From Acidobacteriota bacterium (GTDB lineage Bacteria; Acidobacteriota; Terriglobia; Terriglobales; Acidobacteriaceae), in NCBI GenBank assembly GCA_003225615.1, contig QIAS01000024.1, forward strand, positions 1 to 12,588: a stretch of 12,588 nucleotides of DNA, written 5' to 3'. Numbering within the stretch: the stretch's first letter is position 1; the number at the start of each line of letters is the position of its first letter. The translations under genes and the position numbers were made by a program. The notes under the pieces were generated by a model. It did no database searches and was not told the origin of the DNA. It saw only the letters and a list, made by a program, of their open reading frames with translations. Below are positions 7,720-12,588 of the stretch, in pieces.

Positions 7720-8754
7720 CTAGGGCTCCCGGCTTCCGGGCTTGCTTGAGGTTAGCGACTCTTCCTTTTTCGCCAGGCGCGCCAGCACGGCTAATTCTTT
7801 CAGATAGTCTTTGATCGGCCTGGCGGGCGTGCCCCAGAAAACAACTCCTTTTCCCCGAATCACCTTATTGCTTGGGATGCCGCTCTGGGCCCCCAGAATT
7901 GCTCCGCTTTCAACGCGCACGTGATCGGCGATTCCTACCTGCCCTCCGATAACCACATTATTCTCTACTACAGCGCTGCCGGAAAGGCCCGTCTGGGCGG
8001 CGATCACGACATCTTCTCCAACCTGCACATTGTGACCCACGTGAACCAGGTTGTCGATTTTTGTGCCGCGGCCAATGCGGGTGACATCGAGGGCGCCGCG
8101 ATCGATGGTGGCGTTGGCGCCGATCTCGACATCGTCTTCGATTTCCAGGCCGCCGATCTGGGGAAATTTCTCGTAGCGTCCGGTCTTGTGTTCGCGCACG
8201 TAGCCGAAGCCGTCGCTGCCCAGTACGGCTCCGGCATGAACGATGACACGATCGCCAATCGCAGTTCCGGGGTAGATGGTCACGTTGGGGTAGATCGCGC
8301 AGTCGCGGCCCACTTTGACCCCGTCCCCAAGAAAGCAGCCGGCGGCAACGCGGGTGCCATCGCCGATTGTCACGCCAGGTTTCACGATCACCCACTCTTC
8401 AATGCGGACGTTGGATCCGACTGTTGCCGTGTCGTCGACGACGGCGGTCCAGTGGGTACCGTGTTCCAGAGCCTGCTCGTCGCGGAGCAATCGGGCGGCG
8501 CGGGCGAAGGCGAGTCTTGGCTGGTCAGAGATGAGGAAGGGCTTGGAGTTCTCAGACTTGGTGGCAAACTCTCCAGCAATTACGGCGGTGGCTTGTGATT
8601 GAAGCGCTTTAGGCAGAGTCTTTTCGTCTTCGACGAAGATAATGTCTCCCGGCTTTGCCGATTGGATGCTGGCAATGTTGGTGATTTCGAGATCGCCGTC
8701 ACCGAGCAGGCGGGCCTGCACCAGCTCGGCAATCTGCTTCAGTGGGCGTTTCAT
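7720..8754 (-). CDS. lpxD: UDP-3-O-acylglucosamine N-acyltransferase LpxD
   Basis: 344 residues, normal for LpxD. The enzyme transfers a 3-hydroxyacyl chain from acyl carrier protein to the 2-amino group of UDP-3-O-acylglucosamine, the third step of lipid A synthesis, in the cytoplasm. Residues about 1-100 form the nucleotide-binding N-terminal domain. From about 105 to 315 runs a left-handed beta-helix of hexapeptide repeats (such as IGDGTRVAAG and VGRDCAIYPN). DGFGYVREH and the catalytic region HVGHNV are present; His241 corresponds to the catalytic His239 of E. coli LpxD. The C-terminus is a short helical tail. No Shine-Dalgarno precedes the ATG; an extended -10-like TGTTATACA ends 7 nt before it. 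The usual neighbours fabZ, lpxA and lpxC are not in the window; the only operon partner seen is the P-loop NTPase gene 2 nt downstream. Confidence 0.96.
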   Translation of the reverse strand: MKRPLKQIAELVQARLLGDGDLEITNIASIQSAKPGDIIFVEDEKTLPKALQSQATAVIAGEFATKSENSKPFLISDQPRLAFARAARLLRDEQALEHGTHWTAVVDDTATVGSNVRIEEWVIVKPGVTIGDGTRVAAGCFLGDGVKVGRDCAIYPNVTIYPGTAIGDRVIVHAGAVLGSDGFGYVREHKTGRYEKFPQIGGLEIEDDVEIGANATIDRGALDVTRIGRGTKIDNLVHVGHNVQVGEDVVIAAQTGLSGSAVVENNVVIGGQVGIADHVRVESGAILGAQSGIPSNKVIRGKGVVFWGTPARPIKDYLKELAVLARLAKKEESLTSSKPGSREP

Positions 8755-8761
8755 AGGAGTC

Positions 8762-8770
8762 TGTATAACA
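8762..8770 (-). promoter_or_regulatory. Candidate extended -10 for lpxD
   Basis: On the minus strand this reads TGTTATACA, a TGn-extended -10 whose hexamer TATACA matches TATAAT at the first four positions. It ends 7 nt before the lpxD ATG, so the transcript would be leaderless. The sequence just before the ATG (ACTCCT) is not a Shine-Dalgarno. No convincing -35 is seen. Confidence 0.35.
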
Positions 8771-8799
8771 GCAGGCGGGCGGGAAGGAAAGGGCTGAGC

Positions 8800-8819
8800 C
8801 GTCAGGTTTCCGGCTGACG
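8800..8819. promoter_or_regulatory. Inverted repeat between lpxD and the 47-aa gene
   Basis: CGTCAG (8800-8805) and CTGACG (8814-8819) form a perfect 6-bp dyad with an 8-nt centre, 2 nt before the candidate -10 at 8822. GGCTGA also occurs twice, at 8792 and 8812, 20 bp apart. It is well placed for an operator of the divergent pair, but 6-bp arms can arise by chance. Confidence 0.3.
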
Positions 8820-8821
8820 AC

Positions 8822-8827
8822 TACAAT
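8822..8827 (+). promoter_or_regulatory. Candidate -10 for the 47-aa membrane protein gene
   Basis: TACAAT matches the -10 consensus at five of six positions and lies 8 nt before the ATG at 8836. There is no Shine-Dalgarno, so a leaderless transcript is likely if this promoter is real. No good -35 lies at the expected distance. Confidence 0.35.
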
Positions 8828-8835
8828 GTGGATCT

Positions 8836-8979
8836 ATGCAGCGCCGGGTTTTCTGGGCCGTCTTTATCGTGCTCGGGCTGGCGGCAGATTTCATCCTGCC
8901 CATCTGGTGGGCTCTAGCCGCGACCATACCGATCGTGTTTGTGGCGTGGTGGATCGCTTATCGGAGTGACTGGTTCTGA
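8836..8979 (+). CDS. Small two-helix membrane protein, 47 aa
   Basis: The ATG at 8836 opens a 47-codon frame ending in TGA at 8977-8979. The product starts MQRR, has a hydrophobic helix (about 5-21), a Pro-Ile-Trp-Trp turn, a second hydrophobic helix (about 26-42) and ends YRSDWF. The positive N-terminus, six Trp residues and clean hydrophobic segments look like a real inner-membrane microprotein rather than a chance frame. It diverges from lpxD and is convergent with the acyltransferase gene. I recognise no named family and assign no function. Support is its composition, the candidate -10 just upstream, and that it fills an otherwise empty gap between annotated genes. Confidence 0.6.
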   Translation: MQRRVFWAVFIVLGLAADFILPIWWALAATIPIVFVAWWIAYRSDWF

Positions 8980-9027
8980 GTAAAGTCCATAATTTTCTGC
9001 CCCACCGGTTGACTGCCTAGGAATTTT

Positions 9028-9906
9028 TCAGTACAGAGCCGGTTCACCTTCCGGGCGCGTCTTCCATCTGCGATGCACCCAGAGCCATTGGCCGGGGTAG
9101 CGGCGCACATAGTCTTCGATGACTTTCGTGAAGAGGGCGGTGTTAGCGGTCACATCTGCATCGTCATTGCCGGTGCGGACGAGCGTGAGTGCCGGGTCGA
9201 AACGCAACACCCAGACCGTGAATCCCGGGACTACGGCAGCATCGGTGCGCAGCGCGATTCTTGCCAGGCCGCTGGCGGTGCAGGCGGGAATCCCGAAAAA
9301 TGGGACGAAGACGCCTTGTGGCGGGGTCATGTTTGTGTCCATCAGAATGCCTACGGTTTCTCCGCCCTTCATAGCTGACAAGAGCCCGCGGACGAAATCG
9401 TCTTTATCTACCGTGGTGTTGCCATGCATCGTGCGATATTCGCGAAGGAACCGATCGAGGTAGGCATTATCGAGCGGCCTCATCACAATATGCAGAGGAT
9501 GCCCGTAAAGCGAGTGGGCGAAGGCGGAGAGCTCCCAACCTCCGAGGTGGGCAGTCAGGAACAGAACTCCCTTACCGCGGTTGTAGGCGCGCTCGTAATT
9601 TTCGAAGCCCTCATAAGCCACTATGCCTTTTACGTCTTCGCTGGTATAGCGAGGAAATAGGCAAACCTCCGCAAACTGGCGTCCCAGGGAAGTGAATTCC
9701 TCTCGCAGAATCTGGCGGTGTTTGCGAGAACTATCCTGCGGAAATGCCAGCGCGAGATTGCGCATGCCAACCGCGCGCAACCGGGGGTGCAGAAAGTAAA
9801 CCGATTGGGCGATAGCGATTCCAATGGTCCGGGCTATCGGCCTGGGAAACAAGGCGATGGTCTTTACCGTCAGCCAGACCAGCGCGTACTCGAGGCGTTC
9901 ACGCAT
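9028..9906 (-). CDS. LpxL/HtrB-like lysophospholipid (lipid A) acyltransferase
   Basis: 292 residues from the ATG at 9906. The family transfers acyl chains from acyl carrier protein or CoA to lipid A precursors or related lipids at the inner membrane. The HX4E catalytic motif is visible as HLGGWE; numbered from 9906, His120 and Glu125. Other family signs are the hydrophobic N-terminal helix, GVLFLTAH before the motif, RPLDN after it, the MDTNM...FFG segment about 65-75 residues later, and WVHRRWKTRP at the C-terminus. The substrate cannot be told from sequence; lipid A is plausible because lpxD is nearby, but the two are separate transcription units. An in-frame TTG at 9951 would add 15 residues, but it coincides with a TTGACA -35 box, so I prefer 9906. 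No Shine-Dalgarno is seen; the predicted leader is very short. Confidence 0.88.
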   Translation of the reverse strand: MRERLEYALVWLTVKTIALFPRPIARTIGIAIAQSVYFLHPRLRAVGMRNLALAFPQDSSRKHRQILREEFTSLGRQFAEVCLFPRYTSEDVKGIVAYEGFENYERAYNRGKGVLFLTAHLGGWELSAFAHSLYGHPLHIVMRPLDNAYLDRFLREYRTMHGNTTVDKDDFVRGLLSAMKGGETVGILMDTNMTPPQGVFVPFFGIPACTASGLARIALRTDAAVVPGFTVWVLRFDPALTLVRTGNDDADVTANTALFTKVIEDYVRRYPGQWLWVHRRWKTRPEGEPALY

Positions 9907-9921
9907 TTTGGGAGAAGCGTG

Positions 9922-9951
9922 ACGGTAACATCGGGAAAAAATTGTTGTCAA
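9922..9951 (-). promoter_or_regulatory. Sigma70-type promoter of the acyltransferase gene
   Basis: On the minus strand a perfect -35 TTGACA (9951-9946), an 18-nt spacer and TACCGT (9927-9922) preceded by TGT, giving an extended -10 of the form TGnTAnnnT. Transcription would begin roughly 7-9 nt before the ATG at 9906. The -35 includes the TTG that opens the longer reading frame, which makes that TTG an unlikely start. Confidence 0.5.
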
Positions 9952-9972
9952 ACGGCCACTAGAGAACCAAAG

Positions 9973-10028
9973 AAAGCTTTTAACCGCAGAGGCCGCAGAA
10001 AACCCGCGGAGATCGCGGAGAAAAGCTT
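9973..10028. repeat. CCGCAGAGG-type intergenic repeat with inverted ends
   Basis: Between the SYLF and acyltransferase genes, four short purine-rich units follow one another: CCGCAGAGG, CCGCAGAAA, ACCCGCGGA and GATCGCGGAG (9984-10020). They are bounded by AAGCTTTT (9974-9981) and AAAAGCTT (10021-10028), which are reverse complements. The unit pattern, about 9 nt, recalls dispersed CCGCAGAGG repeats common in intergenic DNA of acidobacterial and other environmental genomes (from memory, not searched). It sits directly upstream of the acyltransferase promoter. It is not coding and carries no transposase. Confidence 0.6.
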
Positions 10029-10047
10029 GGGCTGACTGCTGACTTTC

Positions 10048-10875
10048 CTATTTAGCCGCGGCTGTCTTGGCCCACTTGGCTAGCGTGCTGAGAAATGGGT
10101 AGGCCTTTTCGGGGGCCGGAATTTCTCCGGTTAGCGAGGTTTTGAAGGGCACCATGCGATCGTAGAAATCGCGAGTGCTGTCTTTGTCTTGCTTAATGAC
10201 AGCTCCGTTCAGAGTCAATCCGGCGAAGACTCCGCGGGCGCGGGAGTAAGTAAGGACCTGGGCACGGAGCTTCCAGTCCGTTTCGCCTTCCGCATGGCGG
10301 CCCACCGGACCGGCGGCGACAGAGGCATCGGCGCCGAGCTGGAATTTGCTGGAGAGCAAATTTCGCATGCCGTCCTGGTTCATGATGAGCATGACCAGGT
10401 CAATCGCCTGGCCTCCGATCTGCAGACCGAAGCTGCCGCCCTGCACCACGAAAAACGCCGGGGCGCTCCAGCCTTTTGGGGTGCGGCAACTGGCGACGCC
10501 CCGGCCATAGCGGGCTCCGACGATGAATCCTCCCTTAAGCATGGAGGGAACGACGGCGACGCACTCGGCGGAACCGAGAATTTCTTCGGGAATGCCGTTG
10601 TCGGGGGCGCTTTGGATTTCGTTCAGCACTGTTCCGGCGGCTTGCAGGCGCTCGACCGCCTTGGGCTGGTCACCCTTTTGCTCAGGCTTTTGTGTCTGTG
10701 TTTGCTCCAGCTTTGGTTGCTGTGTTTGCTCCGGCTTTGGTGGCTGGGTCTGCGCCGGTTTGGCTTCCTGGGTTGCGCTTGGTTGTTGCTGCTGTGTAGG
10801 TTGTGGTATTTGGTCCTGAGCAAAGACGGTAATGGACAGCGCGGCAATGGCGAGTAAAAGTAAGGTGGTTTTCAT
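10048..10875 (-). CDS. Secreted SYLF/YSC84-domain lipid-binding protein
   Basis: 275 residues. A signal peptide (1-19, cleavage after VFA) is followed by a Gln/Pro/Lys-rich linker (about 20-70) made of 8-residue repeats around PKPEQTQ, and then a SYLF (YSC84/DUF500) domain to the C-terminus. SYLF hallmarks are AVVPSMLKGGFIVGARYG, FFVVQGGSFGLQIGGQ, DLVMLIMN and LGADASVAAGPVGR. In eukaryotes the domain binds phosphoinositides; bacterial members are periplasmic or surface proteins of unclear role. A Shine-Dalgarno GAGGAG lies just before the ATG. A TAAAAT -10 candidate is at 10912-10917 on the minus strand. It is followed at some distance by the acyltransferase gene, which has its own promoter, so an operon is not required. 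Confidence 0.9.
   Translation of the reverse strand: MKTTLLLLAIAALSITVFAQDQIPQPTQQQQPSATQEAKPAQTQPPKPEQTQQPKLEQTQTQKPEQKGDQPKAVERLQAAGTVLNEIQSAPDNGIPEEILGSAECVAVVPSMLKGGFIVGARYGRGVASCRTPKGWSAPAFFVVQGGSFGLQIGGQAIDLVMLIMNQDGMRNLLSSKFQLGADASVAAGPVGRHAEGETDWKLRAQVLTYSRARGVFAGLTLNGAVIKQDKDSTRDFYDRMVPFKTSLTGEIPAPEKAYPFLSTLAKWAKTAAAK
10681..10752. repeat. Three-unit 24-bp tandem repeat in the SYLF linker
   Basis: Three head-to-tail units begin at 10681, 10705 and 10729 (CTCAGGCTTTTG..., CTCCAGCTTTGG..., CTCCGGCTTTGG...), with a decayed fourth from 10753. They are in frame and encode 8-residue units of the type PKPEQTQ/PKLEQTQ. Because the period is a multiple of three, copy-number change would lengthen the linker without a frameshift. 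Confidence 0.7.
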
Positions 10876-11206
10876 CTCTCCTCAGCTGACTCAGCAATGT
10901 TTGGATGGCTGATTTTAACGCCTTTCTTTTCATTTGGACGCGGCACAAGCTGTGCAAATCACGATAATTGGGGCATGCACTGGAGTCGGGAATCTGCAAA
11001 GTAACTGGTAAGAGGTAAAGGCAGAAGGTGAAAAACGGGGTGGCGCGTAAGGCAGGAAAAATAAAATCGGGGCTGAAAACGGCGACCCTAATCTCCGCTC
11101 CCAACCCCGTCTCCCAGGTTCTGTGGTAGGTGAGGGCAGTATGGCGAAGACCGGAAACGCCGGCAAGATTACCCCGGTCACTGACCTAAGGTAACCGGAG
11201 TGCCAT
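10876..11206. other. 331-nt gene-free region upstream of the SYLF gene
   Basis: No believable protein gene; the long frames here lack start sites and family features. Contents: a TAAAAT -10 candidate for the SYLF gene (minus, 10912-10917); a dyad GCACA-AGC-TGTGC (10943-10955); a long-range complement ACGGGGT (11035-11041) with ACCCCGT (11104-11110); and dyads GGTCA-C-TGACC (11176-11186) and CCGGT/ACCGG (11174-11178 with 11194-11198) close to the 3' end of the LuxR-type gene. The last could be a weak, T-poor terminator. The size and the several dyads leave room for a small RNA or a long leader, but nothing matches a riboswitch I recognise. Confidence 0.45.
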
Positions 11207-11866
11207 CTACTTGGCTGTGACCAGCGAGTGCGTAATGGCATGTACCGAAAGCGCAATCCGGTTTTGCACACCTACTTTACGCATCAGCTTGGCCACATGG
11301 GCTTTCACCGTGCGCTCCTCGATTCCGAGCGCGGCGCCGATTTCCTTGTTGGAGCGCCCGGCGACCAACATTTCCAGAACTTCTTTTTCGCGGTCGGTGA
11401 AAGTGACGCGGCCCGCGGGGAAGATCCGTCCCGGCGAGGTGCTGACCCGCTCAATGAATACCGACAGCACATGACGCGGAGCCCACACCGAGCCCTGATT
11501 CACCACCCGGATGGCCTGCACAAATTCCGCAGGCGAGGCTGCCTCGTCCACATAGCCCTTGGCGCCAGAAGCAATGGCCTTCAAGATTGTTTCTTCGTCC
11601 ACGCCCGAGCCAGTTACGATGATGCGCAAGTCAGGGCGCGTGGCCTTCAGGCTGGCCATGAGATCGAAAAGATTCTGGCCGTTTCGATTGCCGAGCAGCA
11701 CGAGATCGATATTTTGCTGCGTACCGATTTCGGGTAAAGAGGCGGAAATCAGTTCGAAATCCGGCTCGGAATCGAAAAGGGCCCGGAAGCCCACAAACCG
11801 CAGGGGGTCGCTCTCCACCACGGCTACACGGATGAGCGGCTTTTTGGCCGTTGCTGCAGCTTTCAT
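11207..11866 (-). CDS. LuxR/NarL-type regulator with a degenerate receiver
   Basis: 219 residues. A receiver-like domain (about 11-125) is followed by a LuxR-type helix-turn-helix (about 156-216: LTDREKEVLEML-like start, SNKEIGAALGIEERTVKAHVAKLMRKVGV). The fold is intact but the phosphotransfer site is not: the acidic pocket is VVESDP (Glu18, Asp20), the position of the phospho-acceptor Asp holds Gly59 (VLLGNRNG), and the conserved Lys before the last strand is replaced (GYVDE, Glu108). Thr85 remains. It therefore probably works without phosphorylation, through another ligand, partner or its own abundance. A Shine-Dalgarno AAGGA (minus strand, 11876-11872) precedes the ATG. It diverges from the secreted Pro/Gln-rich gene, and no kinase lies next to it. 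DNA targets are unknown. Confidence 0.9.
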   Translation of the reverse strand: MKAAATAKKPLIRVAVVESDPLRFVGFRALFDSEPDFELISASLPEIGTQQNIDLVLLGNRNGQNLFDLMASLKATRPDLRIIVTGSGVDEETILKAIASGAKGYVDEAASPAEFVQAIRVVNQGSVWAPRHVLSVFIERVSTSPGRIFPAGRVTFTDREKEVLEMLVAGRSNKEIGAALGIEERTVKAHVAKLMRKVGVQNRIALSVHAITHSLVTAK

Positions 11867-11992
11867 AAGAATCCTTGTAGGATGTTTCTGCGGTAAGCAT
11901 AGCTACAATTGGGCGCAATGCAAAGAGAAGGTAACGGAAGCGAAATTACGAGGGTAACACCCCTCCGCATCCAATAAAGAGGGTAAGAACTG
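11867..11992. promoter_or_regulatory. Divergent intergenic region between LuxR-type and pilin-like genes
   Basis: 126 nt hold both start regions. On the plus strand TACAAT (11904-11909) is a -10 candidate for the secreted-protein gene. GAGGGTAA occurs twice, at 11950-11957 and 11979-11986; the second copy is the Shine-Dalgarno of that gene. CCCTC (11961-11965) lies between them and can pair with either GAGGG. On the minus strand TATGCT (11902-11897) is a weak -10 candidate for the LuxR-type gene. Confidence 0.35.
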
Positions 11993-12588
11993 ATGAAAAA
12001 TGGCATGAAATACGTCGCGTTGCTCTTTATCGTGATCCTGGCTGGCCCACTGGGGATATCGGCACAGACCAGCGAAACTCCACCGTCGCAAGCACCGCCC
12101 CCGCAATCGACACCTCCCGCACAGAGCCCGGAAACCCAAGCTCCGCCGCCGCAGAATCCCCCTTCACAAAGTCCCCCCTCGCAAAATCCGCCAGCGGAAA
12201 GTCCGCAGCCTCAGACTCCTCCGGCGCAGCCCCAGACCCCTCCGGCACAAAATCCCCCGACTGCATTACCCCCAACTCCATACAAGCCGAAGTTTCCGGG
12301 AGATCCGGCACGCTCCGAATCGGAATCGCAAGCGCTGGGCTACATGCGCGTCGTGCTGCGGGCTGAGCAGATATATAAGAAGCGTCACGACAAGTACGCT
12401 CAGTCGTTAGCTGAACTGGCGGGTACCGGTTCTTTCACCAAGCGTATGGCCAGGAGCACGGAACGGGGGGATTACACAGTTGGATTCCGCACGCACAAAG
12501 ATGGCTTCATTCTGGTAATGACTCCGAAGCAGATGGATGCCGAGCATCGCTCTTTTTATGCGGAAGAGGACAGCATTATTCACGGAGA
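11993..12588 (+). CDS. Secreted Pro/Gln-rich protein with pilin-like C-terminal domain (partial)
   Basis: The frame opens at the ATG at 11993 (Shine-Dalgarno GAGGG at 11979-11983) and runs off the window after 198 codons. It starts with a signal peptide (1-24, ending GISA), then a disordered linker of about 75 residues built from 5-residue units such as PPSQN and PPAES, and then a globular part from about residue 105. That part begins with a helix (SESQALGYMRVVLRAEQIYKKRHDKY) and continues with SLAELAG, YTVGF, a beta segment around GFILVMTPK, and RSFYAEEDSIIHG. Such order and motifs resemble the soluble domain of acidobacterial type IV pilin/pseudopilin-like proteins. The prepilin N-terminal motif is missing; a normal signal peptide and linker take its place. 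An alternative start is the ATG at 12005. No function can be assigned; the pilin likeness is inference. Confidence 0.75.
   Translation, partial: MKNGMKYVALLFIVILAGPLGISAQTSETPPSQAPPPQSTPPAQSPETQAPPPQNPPSQSPPSQNPPAESPQPQTPPAQPQTPPAQNPPTALPPTPYKPKFPGDPARSESESQALGYMRVVLRAEQIYKKRHDKYAQSLAELAGTGSFTKRMARSTERGDYTVGFRTHKDGFILVMTPKQMDAEHRSFYAEEDSIIHG

Noticed and set aside
7921..8598. 225-codon plus-strand frame opposite lpxD
   Set aside because: The periodic Asp/Gly/Ala pattern mirrors the hexapeptide repeats of LpxD on the other strand; no ribosome-binding site or own features.
8980..9027. Bidirectional terminator between the 47-aa gene and the acyltransferase gene
   Set aside because: The 48-nt gap has short T-runs but no stem of useful length.
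10189..10857. 222-codon plus-strand frame opposite the SYLF gene
   Set aside because: Its Leu/Cys-rich C-terminal part is the complement of the Gln/Pro repeat linker; the SYLF protein on the minus strand explains the region.
11141..11194. 17-codon mini-ORF with GAGGG upstream on the plus strand
   Set aside because: Too short to judge, Gly/Lys/Thr-rich without features, and overlapped by dyads; kept only as part of the gene-free region.
11174..11198. Intrinsic terminator for the LuxR-type gene
   Set aside because: The CCGGT/ACCGG stem is only 5 bp and no T-run follows on the minus strand.
1..12588. CRISPR array, tRNA, rRNA, transposase or phage genes
   Set aside because: No regularly spaced repeats, cloverleaf-like sequences, rRNA motifs or recombinase motifs were seen on either strand.

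Overview
The window is GC-rich, densely coded bacterial chromosome. It comes from a Gram-negative organism, because it carries lpxD and a lipid A-type late acyltransferase. The gene styles fit an Acidobacteriota (Terriglobia-like) genome: a multi-GAF/PAS kinase with an NtrC-type regulator, an M64 peptidase, a secreted SYLF protein, a pilin-like secreted protein with a Pro/Gln linker, and a short CCGCAGAGG-type intergenic repeat. That taxonomic placement is inference; no rRNA or other marker is present.

Left part (1-5630, + strand): a signalling operon. A protein with three GAF domains (37-1536) is followed by a GAF-PAS-PAS-PAS histidine kinase (1544-3826), a stand-alone receiver (3823-4224) and an NtrC-type sigma54 activator (4221-5630). 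The last three genes overlap by 4 nt each, so translation is probably coupled. The first two ORFs look like one ancestral kinase of about 1,280 residues. It appears to be broken by a net deletion of roughly 53 nt in the helix joining GAF3 to GAF4; three other joints in the same protein are all 37 residues long, while this one is about 19 and changes frame.

Middle (5681-8979): a secreted M64-family zinc peptidase (+) meets a MobB/BioD-like P-loop NTPase (-) stop codon to stop codon with no spacer. The NTPase lies 2 nt downstream of lpxD (-) and is probably cotranscribed with it. A 47-residue membrane protein (8836-8979, +) diverges from lpxD across an 81-nt region holding a 6-bp dyad and two candidate -10 elements.

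Right part (9028-12588): a LpxL/HtrB-like acyltransferase (-) whose long-ORF TTG start is better read as the -35 box of its promoter; a CCGCAGAGG repeat flanked by AAGCTTTT/AAAAGCTT; a secreted SYLF/YSC84 protein (-) with an 8-residue tandem repeat linker; a 331-nt gene-free stretch with dyads; a LuxR-type regulator (-) whose receiver has lost the phospho-acceptor Asp and the Lys; and, diverging from it, the start of a secreted Pro/Gln-rich pilin-like protein cut by the window end.

Common themes are envelope building (lpxD, the LpxL-like acyltransferase, secreted proteins) and cytoplasmic two-component signalling to sigma54. Several genes (M64, lpxD, the 47-aa gene) have a -10-like hexamer 7-8 nt before the ATG and no Shine-Dalgarno, which suggests leaderless transcripts. 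I saw no tRNA, rRNA, CRISPR array, transposase or convincing intrinsic terminator.
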